A stretch of DNA of 8,925 bases from an uncultured Synergistia bacterium (lineage in GTDB: Bacteria; Eremiobacterota; SpSt-956; JAKJGF01), in the NCBI GenBank assembly GCA_937888925.1, contig CALARM010000526.1, forward strand, positions 1-8,925, in the 5' to 3' direction. The notes below the pieces were generated by a model, which saw only the letters and a program-made list of their open reading frames with translations, was not told the DNA's origin and did no database searches. Made by a program: the position numbers and the translations under genes. Position 1 is the first letter of the stretch. Each line of letters starts with the position of its first letter. Shown piece after piece: positions 1-5,962 of the stretch.

Positions 1-79
1 TCATTTTAACAGACTTATATGTGGTCAATAAATTCATAATAAAATTTATATGATTACATAGTTTCTTAAAATAATCTAC

Positions 80-112
80 AGGAGGTGTATCTGATTATTT
101 ATAATCAGCTAT
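80..112 (+). promoter_or_regulatory. Translation leader: strong Shine-Dalgarno, perfect hairpin, then ATG
   Basis: A near-consensus AGGAGGTG lies at 80-87, but the only good in-frame start is the ATG at 113, a linear gap of 25-26 nt that is far too long. The intervening 91-108 is a perfect inverted repeat: CTGATTAT at 91-98, TT, ATAATCAG at 101-108. If it folds in the mRNA it removes 18 nt and leaves about 7-8 nt between Shine-Dalgarno and ATG, the usual optimum. The in-frame stop TGA at 92-94 rules out an upstream start. The same palindrome could instead be a DNA operator. The arithmetic is visible in the sequence; the shortening mechanism is inferred. Confidence 0.6.
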
Positions 113-808
113 ATGAATAACGATTATATATTAAAAATATCAGAAGCCAGTTTTTTGCATAATAAAGGATATTACAATGAAGCTATAGACACATATGACG
201 ATATACTGGAATTAAACCGTGAAAATGCGCTTATATGGTATCAAAAAGGTAATGCTCTGTACAGTATTAAACGGTATGAAGAAGCAATTGATTGTTATGA
301 TAATGCCCTGATTATTAATACAGAAGACGAACAGATATGGTATAATAAAGCTCTCTGTATGGCTGACCTTGGAAATTATAAAAAAGCTGTCGAATGTTAT
401 AATAAGTCAATAGAAATAAATCCAAAATATTTCGAGGCATGGTATAACAGAGGAATTGATCTGAGCCGTATGGGTAAATCTAAAGAAGCCCTGAAAAGTT
501 TTAACAGAGCTATAAAAATAAATCCTTATAGTTATAAAGTATGGCATAATAAAGGCATTCTTGTAGGACAACAGAAAAATTACAGAGAAGCAATCAGATG
601 TTTCAACAGGGCTATTAAATTGAATCCCGACCATAGCATGAGCTGGTATAATAAAGCTATTATATTTATATGTCAGAAAAAATATGACAGTGCACTGAAA
701 TGTATTGATAAATCTCTAAAGTTAAATTCCGACCAAGCCAGTGCCTGGTATATTAGAGGACTTCTGCTTTACGGGCAATGTTCAGAAATTTCAGGGTTTT
801 CTGTATAA
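113..808 (+). CDS. Tetratricopeptide repeat (TPR) protein
   Basis: The 231-residue protein is made almost entirely of TPR helical hairpins, so it should be a protein-protein interaction scaffold; the partner is unknown. The repeat register is exact: tryptophans at 42, 76, 110, 144, 178 and 212 are all 34 residues apart, each in a WYxKG/WYNRG context (TPR positions 4-8). They are followed by the usual Y/A pattern and a closing NP at 103-104, 137-138 and 171-172. A divergent first repeat occupies about 5-38. The last repeat, from 209, has only its first helix before the protein ends with a short Cys/Ser-rich tail. I see no signal peptide or membrane segment, so it is probably cytoplasmic. An intrinsic terminator starts 5 nt after the stop, which argues that this end is natural and not a frameshift. 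The gene is monocistronic and very AT-rich. The family is certain, the role unknown. Confidence 0.93.
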   Translation: MNNDYILKISEASFLHNKGYYNEAIDTYDDILELNRENALIWYQKGNALYSIKRYEEAIDCYDNALIINTEDEQIWYNKALCMADLGNYKKAVECYNKSIEINPKYFEAWYNRGIDLSRMGKSKEALKSFNRAIKINPYSYKVWHNKGILVGQQKNYREAIRCFNRAIKLNPDHSMSWYNKAIIFICQKKYDSALKCIDKSLKLNSDQASAWYIRGLLLYGQCSEISGFSV

Positions 809-812
809 AACT

Positions 813-841
813 GCATAACCGGTCCGGTCAATATGCTTTTT
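813..841 (+). terminator. Intrinsic terminator of the TPR gene
   Basis: The stem has two parts. An outer GCATA at 813-817 pairs with TATGC at 832-836, and an inner ACCGG at 818-822 pairs with CCGGT at 824-828 (in practice ACCG/CGGT with a GTC loop). A three-base CAA bulge lies on the 3' side. Five T residues follow immediately at 837-841. It sits 5 nt after the TPR stop codon and separates that gene from the operon starting at 946. Confidence 0.7.
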
Positions 842-904
842 AGTGAGATATTACTTTTTTCAGAAGGAAAATAGCATCGGTAAAAGAATAAAATTCAACA
901 AAAG

Positions 905-926
905 ATTACTTAACAAGATAAGTAAT
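905..926 (+). promoter_or_regulatory. Perfect inverted repeat just upstream of the operon's first RBS
   Basis: ATTACTTA at 905-912 and its exact reverse complement TAAGTAAT at 919-926 are separated by six bases. The repeat ends 7 nt before the Shine-Dalgarno AGAAGG (933-938) of the gene at 946. The size and symmetry fit an operator for a dimeric regulator. An mRNA hairpin near the ribosome site is also possible, though the stem is AT-rich and weak. No T-tract follows, so it is not a terminator. I could not identify a convincing promoter in 842-904. Confidence 0.4.
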
Positions 927-945
927 AAAGAAAGAAGGTTGAAAA

Positions 946-1734
946 ATGTCAGGTAACATAGAATTTCCAGATTTTACCGAAAAAAGAAAATATACTAACT
1001 ATCTGTACTATATAGTAATAGGTTCCTTTTTATTATTAATAGTAATATGTATAGCATTGATTCCTTCCTGGATAAGGAATTTACAGAAAAGCAAAGCCAG
1101 ATTTATCATGAAAAAACTTGCTGGAGATCCTTTGATACTTCCAAATAGTAATAATTTGATACTTCCAAATAGTAATAATTTGATACTTCCAAATAGTAAT
1201 AAAATGATATTTACTCTTATTAATCTGGGTGAACCAGGGATAGATGTTATCTCAGATGAATATCTGGAGGTTTCAGATAATATAACCCAGTTGAATTCTC
1301 TAAAATTACTGGGAATGTCGAAAAATAAAGATTATATCAAGAAAAAAGCAGCAATTCATCTGATTAATCTTCTTTCGGACAGTGAACCGTCTGTAAGAGG
1401 TGAAGCGGCAAAATTAATCGGGGAATATGATATTAAGGAAGCCTTACCTCATCTGGAAAAAGTACTGAATTCTGAATATAAGGAGAAATGGTCTGCTATA
1501 GAGATGGAACTGATTGAAAGTAAAAAAAGACCCATTAGGTCGAATAAATTTTATATTGAAAGTAAAAAAAGACCCATTAGGTCGAATGAATTTTATTATG
1601 AATGTTCTTCCTGTCATGGTAACAAGATAGATAGATTAACGGATTCATGTAAAGAAGCCATAATAAAACCATGGGATTATACCAGAACTCAGATAAAAAA
1701 ATCTATTGATATGCTTGGAGGAAAAAACAATTGA
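946..1734 (+). CDS. Membrane-anchored HEAT-repeat protein with C-terminal CxxCH motif
   Basis: The 262-residue protein starts at an ATG 7 nt after AGAAGG. A single hydrophobic segment spans about 19-40, followed by a basic stretch. Residues 63-86 are three tandem copies of the octapeptide LILPNSNN (the last ends in K). Residues about 97-190 look like HEAT/PBS-lyase-type helical repeats, best seen at 133-172 with SEPSVRGEAAKLIGEYD. Residues 190-217 contain a 14-residue tandem duplication, IESKKRPIRSNKFY. C220-S-S-C223-H224-G follows immediately, the covalent haem c consensus, with W243 and M256 downstream (M256 could be a distal ligand). The 43-residue tail is shorter than a normal cytochrome c domain. 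The motif would need a periplasmic C-terminus, whereas the basic residues after the membrane segment make the orientation ambiguous; zinc binding is an alternative. The stop overlaps the next start. HEAT likeness is fairly sure; haem attachment is a hypothesis. Confidence 0.8.
   Translation: MSGNIEFPDFTEKRKYTNYLYYIVIGSFLLLIVICIALIPSWIRNLQKSKARFIMKKLAGDPLILPNSNNLILPNSNNLILPNSNKMIFTLINLGEPGIDVISDEYLEVSDNITQLNSLKLLGMSKNKDYIKKKAAIHLINLLSDSEPSVRGEAAKLIGEYDIKEALPHLEKVLNSEYKEKWSAIEMELIESKKRPIRSNKFYIESKKRPIRSNEFYYECSSCHGNKIDRLTDSCKEAIIKPWDYTRTQIKKSIDMLGGKNN
1131..1202 (+). repeat. Three identical 24-bp tandem repeats inside the HEAT-protein gene
   Basis: The 24-bp unit beginning TTTGATACTTCCAAATAG occurs at 1131-1154, 1155-1178 and 1179-1202 with no mismatches. 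It encodes eight residues per copy, LILPNSNN, so gain or loss of copies keeps the reading frame. It lies between the membrane anchor and the HEAT-like region. Perfect identity suggests recent expansion by slippage or unequal recombination. Confidence 0.97.
1513..1596 (+). repeat. 42-bp tandem duplication in front of the CxxCH motif
   Basis: Two copies at 1513-1554 and 1555-1596 differ by one base, which changes AAA (Lys) to GAA (Glu). Each encodes 14 residues, IESKKRPIRSNKFY or IESKKRPIRSNEFY, and keeps the frame. The second copy ends three codons before the first cysteine of CxxCH. The segment is rich in Lys and Arg and looks like a basic linker. Confidence 0.97.
1717..1733 (+). promoter_or_regulatory. 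RBS and TTG start, overlapping the upstream stop
   Basis: GGAGG at 1717-1721 is followed after 9 nt by TTG at 1731-1733. The TGA stop of the upstream gene is 1732-1734, so stop and start share bases in TTGA. The signal peptide begins right at this TTG (MKIIKTIILL), which fixes the start. The overlap suggests translational coupling, with the weak TTG helped by terminating ribosomes. Confidence 0.8.
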
Positions 1735-3665
1735 AAATAATCAAAACAATTATTTTACTGGTATTATTACTTTCTTTACCGGCTTTCGGACAGGATATTT
1801 CTTCTATAAATAAACCCTTAAAGGAAGAACTGGAAAAGATATTTGATGAAGATCAGAAATACAGGCTTATGATTGATTCTACCCAGGTTAAATACGGGAA
1901 AGATTCACAGGAACTGAAGGAATTACTCGACAGGATAAATGAAATTGATGAAAAAAACCTGAAAAGAGTTATAGAAATTATAGATGAATACGGCTGGCCC
2001 GGCATAAGTTCTGTAGGAGAAAAAGGAAATATTGCAGTATGGATGGTTATTCAACATGGAGACAGACACCCGGAGATTCAGAAAAAATATCTTCCTCTTT
2101 TAATTGAATCGGCAGAAAAAGGGGAATCCAGGAAGAGTGATGCAGCCTATTTAACAGATAGAGTAAAGGTAAATCGCAGAGAAAAACAGATCTACGGAAG
2201 CCAGATGATTTTAAATGAAAAAACGGGAAAATATGAGCCGCAGCCGATAGAAGACGAAAAAAACGTGGATAAAAAAAGAGCGGAAATGGGACTGCCTCCT
2301 CTTGCAGACTATTTAAAATTATTCGAAAATAAACCCGGCTCAGATAATAAAAAAGATGATCTTGTGAGAAAAGGCCGCATAGGGGTTATGGTTGCGGAAT
2401 TAACAGATGAAATAAGGACTAAAAGCGGATTAACTGAAAAAAAAGGAGTCTATGTTAAAGATGTTTTTGCAGATACGTCGGCAATGGAAGGTGGAATTAA
2501 AAAGGAGGATATTATACTTTCAATAAACGGAACAGATGTTCTTAATGTACCCCAGTTTTTAAGCCTTGCAGGTTCATATCGGGCAGGTGAAGAACTGTCT
2601 GTTTCACTGTGGAGAAACGGCGAAAAAACAACAAAGAAAATCACATTAAAGCCTTTCCCGGAAGAAAAACATACTGATTTTGATATTCTCTATTTATCGG
2701 TGAGCGTTGATGAAACAACAACCCTGAGAACAATCATCACAAAACCGAAAACAGGGACAAAACATCCTGCAGTTCTCCTTATACAGGGACTTTCCTGTGT
2801 ATCTGTAGATTATCCCTTCGACAACAGTCTTCCCTATCAGAATCCGTACAAATCAATCCTTTATTCCCTGACAGAAAAAGGTTTTGTTACAATGAGGGTG
2901 GAAAAAAGCGGCCTCGGAGACAGCACGGGCACTCCTGCAAAAGACATTGATTTTAACAGAGAAGTCCTGGGATTTCAAAAAGCACTTGAAATCTTAAAAA
3001 CTTATGACTTTGTAGATAAAGACAAAATATTTATTTTCGGCCACAGTATGGGAGGAGTAATGGCTCCCGTAATTGCAGATAATATTCCGGTAAAAGGAAT
3101 TATAGTATTCGGAACAATAGGAAGGCCCATGGTAGAATATGAACTTGATAACGATCTCCGGCAGCATCTGCTCAACGGCGAAGATTTTGTAGACCTGGAA
3201 AAAGAAATGAGAAAAAAGGAAGCTTTTCTCTATCACTTTTACATAGAAAAACTTACGCCCGGGGAAATAATAGAAAAATATCCTGACTGCAGTGGTTATT
3301 TTGATGATGATGAACATATGTACGGACGCCATTATAAATTCCTCCAGCAATTATATGATCTCAATCTCTCGGAAACATGGAAAAATGTTAATACAGATGT
3401 TTTAGCCATATGGGGCAAATCGGATTTTGTTTCAGCTTCAGGAGATCATAAGTTAATAGCCGACATCGTAAACAGATACAGCAACGGGAATGGAACATTT
3501 ATGGAAATGGAAAATATTGACCATTATTTTTTGAATGTTTCCTCTATGAATGACAGTTATAAAAATATAAGTGAAAAAAAAAACACTCTCCAATTCAATC
3601 CTGTAATTACAGAAAAAATATACGAATGGATGAAACATATTATAGAAAAGGACAGTCATGTATGA
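1731..3665 (+). CDS. Exported DUF6624-PDZ-alpha/beta hydrolase fusion protein
   Basis: The 644-residue protein starts with a Sec signal peptide (1-20, likely cleavage after AFG). Residues about 60-198 match the DUF6624 pattern: NLKRVIEIIDEYGWP, QHGDRHPEIQ at 108-117, the DR at 143-144, the IYGSQ at 154-158 and MGLPPLADY at 186-194. A PDZ domain spans about 213-306 (GRIGVMV, the GGIKKEDIILSING core). An alpha/beta hydrolase spans about 316-640, with nucleophile S439 in GHSMGG, probable acid D565 in WGKSDF and histidine H598 in NIDHYF, a complete catalytic triad. It is probably a periplasmic or secreted esterase/peptidase-like enzyme of unknown substrate, with PDZ binding a protein C-terminus. 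The DUF6624 role is unknown. It overlaps the genes on both sides by 4 nt and so is the centre of a coupled operon. Domain calls are confident; the substrate is not. Confidence 0.92.
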   Translation: MKIIKTIILLVLLLSLPAFGQDISSINKPLKEELEKIFDEDQKYRLMIDSTQVKYGKDSQELKELLDRINEIDEKNLKRVIEIIDEYGWPGISSVGEKGNIAVWMVIQHGDRHPEIQKKYLPLLIESAEKGESRKSDAAYLTDRVKVNRREKQIYGSQMILNEKTGKYEPQPIEDEKNVDKKRAEMGLPPLADYLKLFENKPGSDNKKDDLVRKGRIGVMVAELTDEIRTKSGLTEKKGVYVKDVFADTSAMEGGIKKEDIILSINGTDVLNVPQFLSLAGSYRAGEELSVSLWRNGEKTTKKITLKPFPEEKHTDFDILYLSVSVDETTTLRTIITKPKTGTKHPAVLLIQGLSCVSVDYPFDNSLPYQNPYKSILYSLTEKGFVTMRVEKSGLGDSTGTPAKDIDFNREVLGFQKALEILKTYDFVDKDKIFIFGHSMGGVMAPVIADNIPVKGIIVFGTIGRPMVEYELDNDLRQHLLNGEDFVDLEKEMRKKEAFLYHFYIEKLTPGEIIEKYPDCSGYFDDDEHMYGRHYKFLQQLYDLNLSETWKNVNTDVLAIWGKSDFVSASGDHKLIADIVNRYSNGNGTFMEMENIDHYFLNVSSMNDSYKNISEKKNTLQFNPVITEKIYEWMKHIIEKDSHV

Positions 3666-4594
3666 AAATATTGATAATAGGAGGCACCAGATTTACAGGT
3701 CCTTTTATCGTAAAATCCCTTTATGAAGCAGGTCATGAGATTACGGTCTTTCATCGCGGAAAAAACAACATGGAACTGCCCGGCGGTGTAAAGGAAATTC
3801 TCGGAGACAGAAAAGTTCTGGCTGCTCATAGAGAAGCTTTCAGAAAAATCTCACCTGATGTAATTCTGGATATGGTTGCCGTTACGGAAGAAGATGCAAT
3901 GACAGTGATGAACATGTTCACAGGTATGGCAGGGAGGATTATAACTGTAAGCAGTCAGGATGTTTATCTTGCTTTCGGGATATTTAACAATGTAGACAAT
4001 GGGCCTTTAGAGAAAATGCCTCTTACGGAAGAATCTCCCCTGCGCCGTAACATCTATCCCTATCGCGGTAAGATTACAGGGCTGGACAATTACGACAAAA
4101 TCATGGTGGAAAAAGCTGTTATGAGTGAAAAAAATTTACCCGGCACAATTGTCCGTCTTCCCATGGTCTACGGCCCGGGAGACGGACAGCACAGGATCTG
4201 TGAGTTTCTGAAAGAAATGGATAACAAACCGGGCCCTCTTCTGATAGAGAGAAACAGGGCGCGATGGTATCTGCCGAGAGGATATTCAGAGAATATGGCT
4301 CATGCCATAACACTGGCGGTAACAGATGAAAAAGCTGCAGGAAAAATTTATAATGCAGGAGAAGAGAAAAATCTTTCTGTCATGGAATGGGCAAGTAAAA
4401 TAGCTGAAGCAGCGCAGTGGGAAGGCGAAATACTTGAGACAGAAGACATATGTGATGAAAATAATTACGAACAGGATATTATTGTAAGCACGGAAAAGAT
4501 AAGAAGAGAACTGGGCTACAGAGAGATTGTATCTTTTGAAGAAGGTCTGAGAAGGACTGTTGCCTGGGACAGGGAAAAGCAGGTTATTCTGTAA
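3662..4594 (+). CDS. NAD(P)-dependent epimerase/reductase, atypical extended SDR
   Basis: The start at 3662 is chosen because ATGA overlaps the upstream stop (3663-3665), AAAAGGA at 3646-3652 lies 9 nt before it, and the protein then begins at once with the Rossmann strand MKILIIGGTRFTGPF. An open frame extends 12 codons upstream but lies inside the previous gene. The 310-residue product has the GGTRFTG nucleotide-binding loop at 7-13, a second-strand FHRGK at 30-34, TVSSQDVY at 95-102, and PYRGK at 133-137 with NYDK at 143-146. The classic YxxxK spacing is not present; the Tyr-Asp-Lys arrangement is typical of atypical epimerase-like SDRs (family knowledge). LPMVYGPGD at 166-174 is the usual substrate-side motif. 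It is cytoplasmic, in contrast to its exported partner. The substrate may be a nucleotide sugar, but nothing here shows which. Its base composition is visibly less AT-rich than that of the first operon gene. Confidence 0.88.
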   Translation: MKILIIGGTRFTGPFIVKSLYEAGHEITVFHRGKNNMELPGGVKEILGDRKVLAAHREAFRKISPDVILDMVAVTEEDAMTVMNMFTGMAGRIITVSSQDVYLAFGIFNNVDNGPLEKMPLTEESPLRRNIYPYRGKITGLDNYDKIMVEKAVMSEKNLPGTIVRLPMVYGPGDGQHRICEFLKEMDNKPGPLLIERNRARWYLPRGYSENMAHAITLAVTDEKAAGKIYNAGEEKNLSVMEWASKIAEAAQWEGEILETEDICDENNYEQDIIVSTEKIRRELGYREIVSFEEGLRRTVAWDREKQVIL

Positions 4595-4669
4595 AAGTAA
4601 AATATTATTCCCCGGCTTCACAGAAAATAACACTTTATAACTACCATGACCGGGTGGTCACAACGAATA

Positions 4670-4723
4670 ATGAGAAGGCGTTCCTCTCTTCATCCATCAC
4701 TCTTCACCCTTCACGCTTCTCAT
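4670..4723. repeat. Inverted repeat with heptamer-repeat interior between convergent genes
   Basis: ATGAGAAGGCGT at 4670-4681 is the reverse complement of ACGCTTCTCAT at 4713-4723 apart from one extra G. The 31-nt interior plus the right arm is pyrimidine-rich and repeats every 7 nt. It lies between the convergent SDR and lipoprotein genes. It could be a bidirectional termination hairpin with a large loop, although no good T-tract flanks it, or a tiny non-autonomous repeat element. A shorter dyad, TGACC-GGGT-GGTCA, lies at 4647-4660. Confidence 0.55.
4688..4722. repeat. Degenerate heptamer tandem repeat, CTTCACC type
   Basis: Reading from 4688 in steps of seven gives five units close to CTTCACC, including CTTCATC at 4688-4694, CTTCACC at 4702-4708 and CTTCACG at 4709-4715. 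After one unrelated heptamer a further in-phase unit, CTTCAAC, occurs at 4730-4736. The patch is non-coding. Its TCAC core resembles the reverse complement of the repeat at 5876-5903. Confidence 0.6.
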
Positions 4724-4746
4724 ATAAACCTTCAACAGGATCTCTG

Positions 4747-5820
4747 CTATTTTGCATAATTCCGCCTGAACTGATTTAACACATAAGAATAGAATCCCTG
4801 CTTATCTGCCATATTAAAGACTACATAGACGGTTTTCCCGTTACTGTCACGTTTAATAGTTCCCTGTTCATACCCGTCAGTGACTATGGACAGAGCGGTA
4901 GGAACTGGTTTTTTGACAAGGTCAGGACGGGCTACATAAGAAGTTGTAAGACTGTTCCACATACAATAGTAAGGTTCATTAACTATCAAATCATAATTCC
5001 GGTAGACAAGTTCCGAATATCTGAAATTATTTCCCTGAACCTTTAAATCCAGAAGAAATTCCTGACTGATAGGTACTTCATCTGTAACATCCAGCGGAAA
5101 AAGAATCATAGGACAGGAGGTATGTTTTAAAATCCAGTTAAAAGCATAAGGGTCACAGAATAAATTCCATTCTGCATTCGGATTGGCAATTTGCGGCGGA
5201 ATAGTATTGGGATCCAGATTGCCCGGAACATCAATTGCTCCGCCCATCATTATGATTCTCTCTATGCCCTTCTCCAGATAAGGACTTTCCTCAAGTACAT
5301 TGCGCAACATAGTAATGGGACATGTATTGACTATTGTTAAAGGTCTCTTTGTTTCAATTGCCCCGGATAAACATTCCCGTAAAAGAGACTCTCCTGAAGG
5401 GTAAGGAGGCCAGGCTGCATTATCACCGTACTTTGAAAGAATATCCAGGTTATACTGGTCAATACAATCGTTTCGATAAAACCATGGAAAAGGATTCCAT
5501 CCCCTGCTGTCACTCAGTGTAACAGGTAAGGAAGGACTACCAATAAAAGATTGTATTTTCCACTGGGTCTGCATGGCATAGCTGTCTATACAATCGGTAT
5601 TTGTTATAATAACACCCCGAAAATCGATATTATCCATAGTTGTAAGCAGTAAATATGCGATGGAATCGTCAATAGCTCCGCCGCTTACAAAAAGAACAGG
5701 AATACCTGCAGACGGAGATGGAGGAGGAAGAACATTTGTTGAGCTGTCTCCGCCGCACCCTGCTAGCCATCGTGAAAAAAAAAGTAATAATACAACATAT
5801 AATAGCAATTGTTTTTTCAT
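4747..5820 (-). CDS. Lipoprotein with nucleoside-hydrolase (IUNH) fold, active site altered
   Basis: The 357-residue protein begins at 5820, with AAGGGAG 10 nt upstream. It has a lipoprotein signal: a hydrophobic stretch and lipobox LAGC with C22, then a Ser/Pro linker. From 41 on it follows the inosine-uridine nucleoside N-ribohydrolase family, which cleaves the N-glycosidic bond of ribonucleosides. Visible landmarks are AIDDSIAYLL at 49-58, LTIVNTCPIT at 161-170, MMGGAID at 191-197, AEWNLFCDP at 216-224 and PLDVT at 242-246. Compared from memory with Crithidia IUNH, the DxDPGxDD motif has become VSGGAIDD, keeping D51 and D52 but losing the first two aspartates. The C-terminal HD pair has become W288-N289, and the GN substrate loop has become TDCID (75-79). 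E217 and N219 are kept. It may be a pseudoenzyme, a binding protein or an enzyme with changed chemistry. It is codirectional with the lactamase but 142 nt away. Confidence 0.85.
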   Translation of the reverse strand: MKKQLLLYVVLLLFFSRWLAGCGGDSSTNVLPPPSPSAGIPVLFVSGGAIDDSIAYLLLTTMDNIDFRGVIITNTDCIDSYAMQTQWKIQSFIGSPSLPVTLSDSRGWNPFPWFYRNDCIDQYNLDILSKYGDNAAWPPYPSGESLLRECLSGAIETKRPLTIVNTCPITMLRNVLEESPYLEKGIERIIMMGGAIDVPGNLDPNTIPPQIANPNAEWNLFCDPYAFNWILKHTSCPMILFPLDVTDEVPISQEFLLDLKVQGNNFRYSELVYRNYDLIVNEPYYCMWNSLTTSYVARPDLVKKPVPTALSIVTDGYEQGTIKRDSNGKTVYVVFNMADKQGFYSYVLNQFRRNYAK

Positions 5821-5875
5821 ATAAGTTTATCTCCCTTTCTTCTTGTGGTAAGAATAAATAATACATATATGCTCT

Positions 5876-5903
5876 CGTGACTCGTAATACGTAACGCGTG
5901 ACT
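5876..5903. repeat. Degenerate heptamer tandem repeat, CGTRAYN type
   Basis: Four consecutive 7-nt units occupy 5876-5903. The first and last are identical CGTGACT, and the middle two are CGTAATA and CGTAACG, all fitting CGTRAYN. The patch lies in the 142-nt gap between the lactamase stop and the lipoprotein start (5821-5962). Nothing else clear is visible in that gap: no strong terminator, and only weak AT-rich promoter-like hexamers for the lipoprotein. Confidence 0.65.
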
Positions 5904-5962
5904 GGAGGAAGACTTTTATTACATGCTTACGGTCAGGTCAATAATTATCGTCTTACATTTCA

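Noticed and set aside
45..60. A TATGAT -10 element for the TPR gene at 49-54
   Set aside because: No acceptable -35 hexamer lies 16-18 nt upstream, and such hexamers are common in AT-rich leaders. It may still be real, but the sequence alone does not support it.
775..818. A frameshift truncating the TPR protein
   Set aside because: Reading the other two frames after codon 220 gives no continuation of the TPR pattern, and a terminator follows the present stop within 5 nt.
1131..1202. CRISPR-like array
   Set aside because: The copies are directly adjacent without spacers, lie inside a coding frame, and no cas gene is present.
2994..3350. A 118-codon open frame on the minus strand inside the hydrolase gene
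   Set aside because: It is antisense to the conserved hydrolase domain with its GHSMGG motif, has a Phe/Tyr/His-rich composition typical of a complementary shadow, and lacks any recognisable domain. The same applies to the other antisense frames inside the SDR, SUKH, lactamase and TPR genes.
3626..3661. A 12-codon upstream extension of the SDR
   Set aside because: It lies inside the preceding gene with no better RBS, and the Rossmann strand begins exactly at the ATG at 3662, which forms the usual ATGA overlap.
4647..4660. The dyad TGACC-GGGT-GGTCA as an intrinsic terminator of the SDR gene
   Set aside because: The stem is only 5 bp and no T-tract follows on either strand.
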